A stretch of DNA of 62,905 nucleotides from positions 1 through 62,905 of the forward strand of contig JAUYBY010000064.1 of the NCBI GenBank assembly GCA_030692925.1, written 5' to 3'. This document shows, in pieces, positions 24,144-31,970 of the stretch; position 1 is the first letter of the stretch; each line of letters opens with the position of its first letter. This stretch comes from Candidatus Zixiibacteriota bacterium (GTDB lineage Bacteria; Zixibacteria; MSB-5A5; RBG-16-43-9). Position numbers and translations under genes: made by a program. The notes below the pieces were generated by a model that was given only the letters and a program-made list of their open reading frames with translations, was not told the DNA's origin and did not search any database.

Positions 24144-25628
24144 TTGTCTGAACAATCCAAACCAGAACAGGATTTAAGTCAACTGCTCTTGCATCGCCGG
24201 GAAAAGCTCAAGGCACTGCAGGAAAAGAAAATCAACCCTTATCCTTGTTTTTTCAAAAGAACCTATACCTCGAAAGAGATTTGCGACAGTTTTGAAAAAT
24301 TGGAAACAGAAACTACTCCAGTCAGCGTCTGCGGAAGGATAATCTCCCTGCGGTCTCACGGCAAGAGCGCATTTTTCCATATCCTGGATGGAGATGGAAA
24401 GATACAGGTATACCTGAAATCTGATGAGGTGGGGGAGGAGAAATACAAACTGTTTGAGCTATTTGACATTGGCGATTTCATCGGTGTTACGGGAAAAGTC
24501 TTCAAGACTCGCACCGGTGAGAAAACCGTACGGTCAGAAGATTTCCAGTTGCTTTCCAAATCTTTACACCCCCTGCCTGAGAAATGGCATGGGTTACAGG
24601 ATAAGGAGCTCAGGTACAGGCAGAGATATTTGGATTTGATTACCAATCCTGAAGTAAAGGAGACTTTTATTCTGAGAACCAGGATTCTATCCTGTATCAG
24701 AAAATTCTTGGATAGCCAGGGTTTCCTTGAAGTTGAGACACCCGTATTACAGCCAGTCTATGGAGGAGCCTTTGCCAGACCTTTCATCACCCATCATAAT
24801 GCCCTGGACATAGACTTGTATTTGCGGATAGCTGACGAGCTTTACCTGAAACGACTGATAATCGGAGGGCTGGAGAAAGTTTACGAGGTGTGCAAAGATT
24901 TCAGAAATGAGGGGATGGACAAAAACCATAATCCCGAGTTCACCATGCTGGAATTGTACCAGGCTTATGCTGATTATAGTGATATAATGGAGCTATGCGA
25001 GAAGCTTTTCAACTTCATCGCCTTAGAACTTTTTAACACCAATAAGATTAGATTTCAAGATGAGGAAATAGATTTATCCCCTCTCTGGAGAAGGATTTCT
25101 TTCTGGGAATCGATTGAGAAGTATACCGGGGTTGACCTTTCTCGAGCAGAGGAGAAAAAGATCAGAGAATTTGCCCAGGATTTAGGGTTGAAAAGCGACC
25201 CGACTATACGCATCGGTAAGATCATAGAGTCTATTTTTGAAGCAAAAGTCCAGCCTAATCTGATCCAGCCAACTTTTATATTGGATTATCCTGTGGAGAT
25301 GTCACCTTTTGCTAAAAAGCATAGGGAAAAAGAAGGTTTAACTGAAAGGTTTGAAGGGTTTATTGCCGGGGCTGAGCTAATGAATGCCTTCTCTGAGCTG
25401 AACGACCCTTTGGACCAGAGGGAAAGGTTCGAACAGCAGGCTAAATTCAAGCAGATGGGGGATGAGGAAGCACAGGTTTTAGATGAGGATTTTCTTAAGG
25501 CAATGGAATATGGTATGCCGCCAACCGGAGGCCTAGGGATCGGCATCGATAGGCTGGTGATGCTTTTCACCAATTCAACCTCAATTAGGGATGTGATATT
25601 TTTCCCCCAGATGAAACCGGAAAGTTAA
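24144..25628 (+). CDS. lysS: Lysyl-tRNA synthetase, class II
   Basis: 494 residues, charging tRNA-Lys. The N-terminal OB-fold (VSVCGRIISLRSHGKSAFFHI) binds the anticodon. The catalytic core has motif 1 near FLEVETPVLQPVYGGAFARPF, motif 2 FRNEGMDKNHNPEFTMLELY and motif 3 GLGIGIDRLVML. The start is TTG at 24144 with GAAGGAG upstream. In many bacteria lysS directly precedes the lolC/E-lolD lipoprotein-export genes. Here they are separated by about 3.7 kb carrying a kinase, repeats and a DUF559 gene. Confidence 0.97.
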   Translation: MSEQSKPEQDLSQLLLHRREKLKALQEKKINPYPCFFKRTYTSKEICDSFEKLETETTPVSVCGRIISLRSHGKSAFFHILDGDGKIQVYLKSDEVGEEKYKLFELFDIGDFIGVTGKVFKTRTGEKTVRSEDFQLLSKSLHPLPEKWHGLQDKELRYRQRYLDLITNPEVKETFILRTRILSCIRKFLDSQGFLEVETPVLQPVYGGAFARPFITHHNALDIDLYLRIADELYLKRLIIGGLEKVYEVCKDFRNEGMDKNHNPEFTMLELYQAYADYSDIMELCEKLFNFIALELFNTNKIRFQDEEIDLSPLWRRISFWESIEKYTGVDLSRAEEKKIREFAQDLGLKSDPTIRIGKIIESIFEAKVQPNLIQPTFILDYPVEMSPFAKKHREKEGLTERFEGFIAGAELMNAFSELNDPLDQRERFEQQAKFKQMGDEEAQVLDEDFLKAMEYGMPPTGGLGIGIDRLVMLFTNSTSIRDVIFFPQMKPES

Positions 25629-25840
25629 ATTTCGTTCTGTGAATTTGAAGTCACCTTGAGGTACTAAGAAGTAGACAGCAGACAGCATACAGTAGACAGG
25701 GAATAACAGGTAGGGGCGAGGTTGCCTCGCCCTTTAATAAAGGTTCTATGTAGCCGTAAGTCTAATGGATCCGTTTCTCAGGACTTCAGTTTGCGATTTT
25801 TGGAGTGCATCGTCCGTGACGATGTATATTATAGCATAAT

Positions 25841-25952
25841 GAACTCACCCTGAATCCCCCGCCGTTGGCGGGGCAGGCCTCTCTTACAAAGAGAGGGACT
25901 AAAACTCCCCTTCTCTTGTTAAGAGAAGGGGCCAGGGGATGAGTTCGATAAC
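25841..25952. repeat. Composite repeat C, copy 1 (GAACTCACCCTGAATCC...GATGAGTTC)
   Basis: About 110 bases with inverted ends GAACTCACCC / GGGGATGAGTTC. Inside are two hairpins: the CCTCTCTTACAAAGAGAGG stem, interrupted here by a CCGCCGTTGGCGGGG insertion, and CCCCTTCTCTTGTTAAGAGAAGGGG. It ends about 9 bases before the kinase start. The rest of the 25629-25960 gap shows only GTAGGGGCGAGGTTGCCTCGCCC (about 25711-25733) and a GTCATCGTCCGTGACGATG-like hairpin. Confidence 0.85.
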
Positions 25953-25960
25953 CTGCAGTA

Positions 25961-28447
25961 ATGCTTATGATTGGCAAGACAATTTCTCATTATAAGATTT
26001 TAGAAAAGCTAGGCGAGGGTGGGATGGGGGTAGTGTATAAAGCCCAGGACATCAAACTTCAACGTCTGGTCGCTCTCAAGTTCTTGCCTCCTCACATTGC
26101 TGATAGTCCTGAGGAAAAAGCCCGCTTTATCCAGGAGGCACAGTCTGCTTCTGCTCTAAATCATCCAAATGTCACCACGATTTATGGGATTGAGGAAAGT
26201 TCAGAAGGGTTATTTATAGCAATGGAATATATTGAGGGGAGAACTCTAAAGCAGACAATTGAAAAGGAGACCCTTTCAATAAAAAAGGTTTTAGATATTG
26301 GAATTCAGGTTTGTGAAGGATTAACTGCAGCTCACAAGAAAGAGATAGTTCATCGTGATATAAAATCAGATAACATAATGGTGACAAAGGATGGCTTAGC
26401 AAAGATAATGGACTTTGGTCTGGCAAAGCTTAAGGGAGCTACCAAGCTTACTCAGACTGGCTCAACCTTAGGCACCCTTGCTTATATGTCGCCGGAGCAA
26501 GCTCAGGGTGAGGAAGTCGAACATAGGTCAGATATTTTCTCCTTTGGAGTGGTTTTATATGAGCTTTTGACCGGAAAGTTACCTTTTGAGGGAGAGCATC
26601 AAGCTGCTATTATTTACTCTATCATTAACGAAGACCCTCAGCCAATAGCTCGTTTCAATAACCAGGTTTCAGCTAAGTTAGAGGATATGGTTTTCAAGGC
26701 ACTGGCAAAAGACAGAGAAGAAAGGTATCAACACGCTGATGAACTGTTAGCGGATTTGAGAAGAGAAAAGAAGAGTTTAGAATATGTGAAAACAGCCGTA
26801 GCAACAAAGCCCATCGAATCTCCTAAGCCAGCCATAGCAGTGTTGTATTTACAAAATCTCTCTGAGAAGAAAGGGGATGAATATTTCGCCGCTGGAATGA
26901 CCGAAGATATTATCACCCAACTTTCCAAAATTGGGGGCTTGCTGGTTACTTCCAGAAGCGATGTTGAGCAGTTCAAAAACAAGCCTGTAAACCTTAAAGA
27001 AGTGGCTAATAGATTGAGAGTAAACTATGTAATGGAAGGTTCTGTCCGCAAATATGGGAATAAAATCAGAATCACCTGCCAGTTGATTAAAGCCAGTGAT
27101 GGATTTCACGCCTGGGCAGATAGCTATGACAGGCAGATGGAGGATTTGTTCGCCATTCAGGCAGATGTGGCCAAAGAGGTAGCCCAGGCATTGAGGGTTG
27201 CCCTTGCTCCGCCAGAATTAGCGATGATTGAAAAGAAGCCCACCCTGAATGTGCGGGCGTACAACTATTACTTGCAGGGACGGGAATATTATTTCGGAGG
27301 AGGAGCTAGCACTAAAGAAGGCTTAGAATTGTCAATTAAGATGTTTGAGAAAGCCTTAGAAGCTGATTCCAACTTTGCCTTAGCCTATTCAGGGTTATCG
27401 AACTGTTATTCCTCCTATGTGATGTTCAATGTCGACCCTAAGAAATCTTGGCTAGAAAAAGCTCGAAGTGCCAGCTTAAAGGCACTTGCCTTAGACCCTA
27501 ATTTAATTGAGGCTCATTACTCCCTCTCCAGGTTGTACCGGACAGAGGGGAAAACCGACAAGGCCATACAAGAGGCAGAAGAAGCAGTCAAAGCCAATCC
27601 TAATTACGGAGAAGCCTGGAGGCTTCTAGGAACATGGTGTAGAACTAACGGTCAATATGCCAAAGCTGAAAGCGCGTTGATGAGAGCATTAGAGATGAAC
27701 CCTACTGATCCCCAATTATTTGGGGCTATTATATTATTATACTCATGCTGTGGTAAGGAAGAGAAGGTAGAGGAATATTTTAACAAAGGATTAGAGGTTC
27801 AACCTCACAATTGGCGTCTATACGATGCAATGAGTACTTATTACCTTGGTAGGGGTGAGTTGGAGGAAGCCAAAAGAATGGCTCATAAATCTTTGAATAT
27901 TAACCCGCGAAATACTAGTGCTCAATGGGCTTTAATGCAAATCTCTTTGATGTTAGGAGAAGTCGACAGTGCTTTTCATTATATAAATGAATACCATCGG
28001 CAAAATCCAAATGGGGAGTTGTTTGTAGAGTTGGTTTACTTGGAGCTGATGAGAGGAAACAAAGAACAGGCGAAAACCTATCTGGACTCCTGCATCCAGT
28101 TCAATCAACCTTTAATTAAAGAATCTGAAGGTCTACCCAATGAATATTACCATCGTTCAAGAATAGCCTTAGCTTATGCACTTATGGAAGAACATAAAGG
28201 AGCCTTGGAGCAAGCGGAAAGCGTGAGGAAAAGTTTAGGGGAATCTCTGCTAAGCGTGGAATGGGCTAGCAGGGAGATTGTTCAATACCTCAGTTGTGTT
28301 TATTCCCTTACAGGACAAAAAGAAGAGGCGGTGCAAGTGCTGGAGTTTTTAGTGGAGAATAATTTTATGACGCCTGCTTACATAAAATTGCACCCTTGGT
28401 ACAAGAATTTAGCTGGTTATCCAGCGTTTGAGGAATTGGTTAAATAA
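25961..28447 (+). CDS. Serine/threonine protein kinase with TolB-like and TPR domains
   Basis: 828 residues in three parts. Residues 10-275 form a eukaryotic-type kinase with the glycine loop LGEGGMG, VALK lysine, HRDIKSDNIM near 131 and DFGLAKL, so it should be active. Residues about 288-415 match the TolB-like N-terminal domain seen in such kinases and adenylate cyclases (IAVLYLQNLS, AAGMTEDIITQL, YVMEGSVRK). TPR repeats follow from 430 to the end. No transmembrane segment is seen, unlike the paralogue at 61345. Two in-frame starts exist (25961, 25967); paralogues begin MIGKTI, favouring 25967. A substrate is not evident. Confidence 0.9.
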   Translation: MLMIGKTISHYKILEKLGEGGMGVVYKAQDIKLQRLVALKFLPPHIADSPEEKARFIQEAQSASALNHPNVTTIYGIEESSEGLFIAMEYIEGRTLKQTIEKETLSIKKVLDIGIQVCEGLTAAHKKEIVHRDIKSDNIMVTKDGLAKIMDFGLAKLKGATKLTQTGSTLGTLAYMSPEQAQGEEVEHRSDIFSFGVVLYELLTGKLPFEGEHQAAIIYSIINEDPQPIARFNNQVSAKLEDMVFKALAKDREERYQHADELLADLRREKKSLEYVKTAVATKPIESPKPAIAVLYLQNLSEKKGDEYFAAGMTEDIITQLSKIGGLLVTSRSDVEQFKNKPVNLKEVANRLRVNYVMEGSVRKYGNKIRITCQLIKASDGFHAWADSYDRQMEDLFAIQADVAKEVAQALRVALAPPELAMIEKKPTLNVRAYNYYLQGREYYFGGGASTKEGLELSIKMFEKALEADSNFALAYSGLSNCYSSYVMFNVDPKKSWLEKARSASLKALALDPNLIEAHYSLSRLYRTEGKTDKAIQEAEEAVKANPNYGEAWRLLGTWCRTNGQYAKAESALMRALEMNPTDPQLFGAIILLYSCCGKEEKVEEYFNKGLEVQPHNWRLYDAMSTYYLGRGELEEAKRMAHKSLNINPRNTSAQWALMQISLMLGEVDSAFHYINEYHRQNPNGELFVELVYLELMRGNKEQAKTYLDSCIQFNQPLIKESEGLPNEYYHRSRIALAYALMEEHKGALEQAESVRKSLGESLLSVEWASREIVQYLSCVYSLTGQKEEAVQVLEFLVENNFMTPAYIKLHPWYKNLAGYPAFEELVK

Positions 28448-28580
28448 CTCACCCTGAATCCCCCGCCCGTACGGGGGCAGGCCTCTCTTACAAAGAGAGG
28501 GACTTATGTTCCCCTTCTCTTCGTAAGTCGGAGATCCCGCCGAAAGCGGGGAGAAGGGGACAGGGAATGAGTTCGAGAAC
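28446..28580. repeat. Composite repeat C, copy 2
   Basis: Begins within the kinase stop codon (TAACTCACCC). It carries a CCCGCCCGTACGGGGGC insertion in the first hairpin and a TCCCGCCGAAAGCGGGGA insertion in the second, and ends GAATGAGTTCGAGAAC. These nested insertions are themselves repeats of another family. Confidence 0.85.
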
Positions 28581-28595
28581 TGAGCGTAATACGTT

Positions 28596-28623
28596 ATGAT
28601 TGGTAAGACAATTTCACAGTCTG
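28596..28623 (+). pseudogene. Decapitated kinase start (first codons only)
   Basis: ATGATTGGTAAGACAATTTC encodes the same MIGKTIS start as the two full kinases, and the preceding GTAATA.GTT bases also match their upstream regions. After 8-9 codons the sequence switches into repeat C copy 3. A second relic with the same breakpoint (TTTCACAGTC then GGAACTCACC) is at 61188-61215. Confidence 0.75.
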
Positions 28624-28713
28624 AACTCACCCTGAATCCCTCTCTTAAAAAGAGAGGGACTTATGTTCCCCTTCTCTTGTTAAGAGAAGGGGACAGGGGA
28701 TGAGTTCGAGAAC
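28623..28713. repeat. Composite repeat C, copy 3
   Basis: The simplest form of the repeat: GAACTCACCC, CCCTCTCTTAAAAAGAGAGGG hairpin, CCCCTTCTCTTGTTAAGAGAAGGGG hairpin, then GATGAGTTCGAGAAC. It ends 6 bases upstream of the DUF559 start codon. Confidence 0.9.
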
Positions 28714-28719
28714 ATAAAC

Positions 28720-29118
28720 ATGAACAAAACGGTTGTCCGGGCAGCCAAAGTGCTTTGTCGTGATCTTCGAAAAAGATCAACCCGAAGTGAACAAATATTT
28801 TGGGACGCAGTACGGGACAGAAAAATATTGGGAAAGAAATTTCTTCGCCAGTATCCCATATTCTTCCAATACACGAACAGGAATGCATTTTTTATTGCAG
28901 ATTTCTATTGTCATGAAAAACGACTGGTAGTGGAAATCGATGGCAAGAATCATGACCTCCAGAAAGAGTACGATGAACTGAGATCGTATATCATAAATAA
29001 TATGGGTATCAATGTAATCCGTTTTCGAAACGGGCAGATAGTCAATAACCTTGAAGGAGTTTTAGTCAGGCTAAAAACCGTTCTTTATGAAGGAACTCAC
29101 CCTGAATCCCTCTCTTAA
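28720..29118 (+). CDS. DUF559 nuclease-like protein flanked by repeat C
   Basis: 132 residues of the DUF559 family, a PD-(D/E)xK-fold group related to very-short-patch repair endonucleases. The visible core is LRKRSTRSEQIFWDAVRDR, FLRQYPIFFQYT, IADFYCHEKRLVVEIDGKNH with the acidic metal-binding residues (Asp in ADFYC, Glu-x-Asp in VEIDG), and YIINNMGINVIRF. It lies between direct repeat copies 3 and 4. Its last nine codons (EGTHPESLS) and stop are supplied by copy 4, so gene and repeat have evolved as a unit. A role in spreading or maintaining the repeat is inferred; DNA cleavage is predicted only from the fold. Confidence 0.85.
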   Translation: MNKTVVRAAKVLCRDLRKRSTRSEQIFWDAVRDRKILGKKFLRQYPIFFQYTNRNAFFIADFYCHEKRLVVEIDGKNHDLQKEYDELRSYIINNMGINVIRFRNGQIVNNLEGVLVRLKTVLYEGTHPESLS

Positions 29119-29180
29119 AAAGAGAGGGACTTGTATTCCCCTTCTCTTGTTAAGAGAAGGGGTAGGGGATGAGTTCAATG
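29093..29180. repeat. Composite repeat C, copy 4
   Basis: Same order of hairpins as copy 3 and in the same orientation. Its first 26 bases encode the C-terminus and stop of the DUF559 protein. Ends GATGAGTTCAATG. Confidence 0.9.
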
Positions 29181-29224
29181 AGACTCATATCCTGAAGGAA
29201 TGGAGAATGCTCCAAATTAAAAAA

Positions 29225-29314
29225 AACTCACCCTGAATCCCTCTCTTAAGAAGAGAGGGACTAATGCCCCCCTTCTCTTGTTAAGAGAAGGGGCCAGGGG
29301 ATGAGTTCGAGAAT
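29225..29314. repeat. Composite repeat C, copy 5
   Basis: Starts AAACTCACCCTGAATCC and ends GATGAGTTCGAGAA, 17 bases before the lolC start. Only about 45 bases separate it from copy 4, so copies 3, 4 and 5 are direct repeats within 700 bases. Confidence 0.9.
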
Positions 29315-29330
29315 TAGCAGAAATTAATTT

Positions 29331-30560
29331 ATGTCTTACGAACTATTCATCGCCAGAAGATATCTAAGGTCAAAAAGGAAATCGAAATACCTTTCGGTCA
29401 TCACGCTGATCTCCATAGGCGGGGTACTAATCGGGGTTGCGGCTTTGACCTTTGTCCTTTCAATGATGAACGGGTTCGAGAGGGAGGTTCGCTCTCGCAT
29501 TATCGGAACAACTGCGCATGTGACTGTGCTTTCTTCTGAAGAAGAGGGGATTCAAGACTACCAGAAGCTTGTGCCTTCGATCAAGTCGAATCCGCAGGTT
29601 ATGGGAGTTGCACCTTTCATCTATTTTAAAGCTGCCATAGCCTCAAAGGAAAGCTCAGACGGGATTGTCATCCGGGGCATTGACCCGGAACAGGAAAAAA
29701 ACGTTACTGAGATCGAGAATGACTTAATTGCCGGGTCTTTTGATTTAAAAGAGAAAGAAGGCGAGTTACCTGGCATCGTGTTGGGTGGAACCTTAGCTGA
29801 TAGGTTAAGGGTGAAGATCGGGGATGAGGTAATCCTTTTTTCGATTAACAAGGAAACCGTTTCTGCCGCCTTCCTTTCTCCTAAGGCTACCAAGTTCAAA
29901 GTGGTGGGGATTTTTGAGACCGGAATGTATGAATATGATTCCAACTTGGCTTATGTTTCCCTCGGGTCTGCACAGAAAATTTTGAGTTCGGGAAGCTCAG
30001 TGACCGGACTGCAGGTAAAAATCTCCAACTTCTATAAAGCAGAAAAGGTGGCAAAAGAGTTTGATTCAAAATTAGGACCGAACTATTATGCCACTGACTG
30101 GATGCACCTGCATAAGAACCTTTTCTCCTGGATGGCTCTGGAGAAATATGCTATGTTCATAGTCCTGAGCCTGATTGTGGCTGTGGCTGCCTTCAATATC
30201 ATCAGCACTCTGATAATGGTCGTGATAGAGAAAAGAAAAGAGATCGGCATTTTGAAATCGATGGGAGCTACTTCAGGCTCTATTATGAGGATTTTTATGT
30301 TAGAAGGGCTGGTCTCAGGCATAGTGGGCACGATTCTGGGTAGTGTTTTAGGATTTCTCCTGTGCTGGATTCAGAAGACTTTCAAACCGATCTCGCTGCC
30401 ACCGGAGATATATTTTATCTCAACTCTGCCAATAGATATGCGGCTTTTCGATTTTCTGGTAGTGGCCTTGGCTGCAGTAGGCATAACCTTTTTAGCTACT
30501 ATTTATCCGGCTTACAGAGCTTCGCAGATGTTGCCGGTTGAGGCGATTAGATATGAATAA
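29331..30560 (+). CDS. lolC: Lipoprotein-releasing ABC transporter permease (LolC/LolE)
   Basis: 409-residue inner-membrane permease that, with LolD, extracts lipoproteins for delivery toward the outer membrane. The N-terminus FIARRYLRSKRK followed by the first membrane helix (residues about 22-50), a large periplasmic domain to about residue 265, and three more helices (about 272-300, 325-345, 378-400) give the FtsX/MacB-type layout. The cytoplasmic EKRKEIGILKSMGAT coupling motif is present. Together with SDH and lipoproteins this indicates a diderm cell. Confidence 0.93.
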   Translation: MSYELFIARRYLRSKRKSKYLSVITLISIGGVLIGVAALTFVLSMMNGFEREVRSRIIGTTAHVTVLSSEEEGIQDYQKLVPSIKSNPQVMGVAPFIYFKAAIASKESSDGIVIRGIDPEQEKNVTEIENDLIAGSFDLKEKEGELPGIVLGGTLADRLRVKIGDEVILFSINKETVSAAFLSPKATKFKVVGIFETGMYEYDSNLAYVSLGSAQKILSSGSSVTGLQVKISNFYKAEKVAKEFDSKLGPNYYATDWMHLHKNLFSWMALEKYAMFIVLSLIVAVAAFNIISTLIMVVIEKRKEIGILKSMGATSGSIMRIFMLEGLVSGIVGTILGSVLGFLLCWIQKTFKPISLPPEIYFISTLPIDMRLFDFLVVALAAVGITFLATIYPAYRASQMLPVEAIRYE

Positions 30561-30737
30561 AAAAAGGTTTAAGGGTTCAAAGATTCAAGAGTTCAAGGGT
30601 AGACTCCCCAAGCTCCTTGTGGATGTTATCATCCACAAGGGAGGAAGATGCCGAGGATGATAACATCCTCGGCGAGCAAATAAATAAATTAAATATATTC
30701 AGAAAACTGGCGAAAATAGATATATAGGGAAAGCGAA
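30561..30737. repeat. Repeats between lolC and lolD
   Basis: GGTTTAAGGGTTCAAAGATTCAAGAGTTCAAGGG (a roughly 10-base periodic TTCAA string, about 30565-30600), CTTGTGGATGTTATCATCCACAAG (about 30616-30639) and CCGAGGATGATAACATCCTCGG (30651-30672). An inverted relative of the TTCAA string is at about 45371-45412. It separates two genes of one functional unit. Confidence 0.7.
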
Positions 30738-31430
30738 TTGACAAATAAAGATGCAGTTTTAGAGGCTAAAGGAGTTTTTCGGAGTTTCCAAACAGGTTCG
30801 GTGATTCTGGACGTATTAAAGGGTGTGGACCTGGAAATCTATCAGGGAGAGATAGTTGCGTTAATCGGTCCTTCAGGATCAGGAAAAAGCACCCTGTTAC
30901 ACATTTTAGGGGCTTTAGATCGACCAGACAAAGGTTCAATCAATCTTGACTCTGTAGAGGTTTTCTCATTGAACGATAAAGAGTTAGCTTATCTGAGAAA
31001 TAGAACCGTAGGATTCGTTTTCCAGTTCCATCACCTTTTGCCTGAGTTCTCAGCTTTGGAAAACGTTATGCTGCCTAAGTTGATTGCTGGAGAAGGAATA
31101 AAGAGTATCGAGAACAAAGCGATGGAGTTACTTGACGAAGTAGGCCTCAAAGACAGGAAAGATCACAAGCCCGGAGAGTTGTCCGGGGGTGAACAGCAAA
31201 GGGTAGCAGTTGCCAGGGCTTTGATCAACGACCCCAAGATAGTGATTGCGGATGAGCCTTCAGGTAATTTAGACCGGAATACAGCCGAAAGCCTGCATAA
31301 TCTGATCCTTGAGCTGAACCGCAGCAGAAACCAGACTTTCGTGCTGGCAACGCATAACCTTGAATTAGCTCAAAGAGCCAATCGTATATTCAGATTGAAG
31401 GACGGGCAAGTGGAGCCGGCTAAATTTTAA
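30738..31430 (+). CDS. lolD: Lipoprotein-releasing ABC transporter ATPase (LolD)
   Basis: 230-residue ABC ATPase that powers lipoprotein release. Walker A is GPSGSGKST, the Q-loop follows VGFVFQFHHLLPEFSALENVMLP as in the LolD/MacB family, the signature is LSGGEQQRVAVARAL, Walker B is KIVIADEPSGNLD, and the switch His is in LATHNLEL. The start is TTG at 30738 with a GGGAAAG ribosome site. mcsA starts 16 bases after its stop. Confidence 0.94.
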   Translation: MTNKDAVLEAKGVFRSFQTGSVILDVLKGVDLEIYQGEIVALIGPSGSGKSTLLHILGALDRPDKGSINLDSVEVFSLNDKELAYLRNRTVGFVFQFHHLLPEFSALENVMLPKLIAGEGIKSIENKAMELLDEVGLKDRKDHKPGELSGGEQQRVAVARALINDPKIVIADEPSGNLDRNTAESLHNLILELNRSRNQTFVLATHNLELAQRANRIFRLKDGQVEPAKF

Positions 31431-31446
31431 ATGAGATTGAAAAAAT

Positions 31447-31968
31447 ATGTTGTGTGATGATTGCAAGAAAAAAGAAGCTACTATTCAGATAACTCAGATC
31501 ATAGATAATCAGAAGATGACCTTGAACCTGTGTCAGAAATGTGCGGAGAAAAGGGGTTTTAGCAGTCCTTTTGCAGGGGTTCCTTTTCCCTTGGCTGAGT
31601 TTTTATCCAGTATGATTTCATCTGGTCCAACAGGATCGGGGATGGGAAAGAAGACTCTATCCAGAACGGAGAAGGAAACCAAATGCCCCAACTGCGGGAT
31701 GACTCTCTCTCAATTTGCCCAGCGCGGAAGATTAGGATGCGGAAGCTGTTATAGGACTTTCAGAACCCAGCTTAAAGACCTTCTGAGGAAAATCCATGGC
31801 TCAGATCGTCATCGGGGTAAAATACCCAACCTGCCTGGAGTGCAGATGGAATATCTGAAAGAGGAAAGAAAGCTTCAGGAGGAGCTTAAGAAGGCTATAG
31901 ATGAAGAGGACTTTGAAATGGCTGCATCGATCCGGGATAAGATAAAAAATCTTCAGGAGAAAAAGTAG
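31447..31968 (+). CDS. mcsA: McsA-type activator of protein arginine kinase
   Basis: 173 residues. Zinc-binding pairs CDDC (3-6) and CQKC are at the N-terminus and CPNC..CGSC in the middle. A UvrB/UvrC-type motif (KLQEELKKAIDEEDFEMAASIRDKIKNL) closes the protein. In Firmicutes McsA binds and activates the arginine kinase McsB and couples it to ClpC. The zinc motifs also make it redox- and metal-sensitive. It is followed after 2 bases by mcsB, so the pair is translationally linked. Confidence 0.92.
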   Translation: MLCDDCKKKEATIQITQIIDNQKMTLNLCQKCAEKRGFSSPFAGVPFPLAEFLSSMISSGPTGSGMGKKTLSRTEKETKCPNCGMTLSQFAQRGRLGCGSCYRTFRTQLKDLLRKIHGSDRHRGKIPNLPGVQMEYLKEERKLQEELKKAIDEEDFEMAASIRDKIKNLQEKK

Positions 31969-31970
31969 AT

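Noticed and set aside
28446..29314. Series of direct repeats considered as a CRISPR array
   Set aside because: Repeat units are about 90-130 bases, palindromic, irregularly spaced, and separated by a gene and gene relics; no cas genes nearby.
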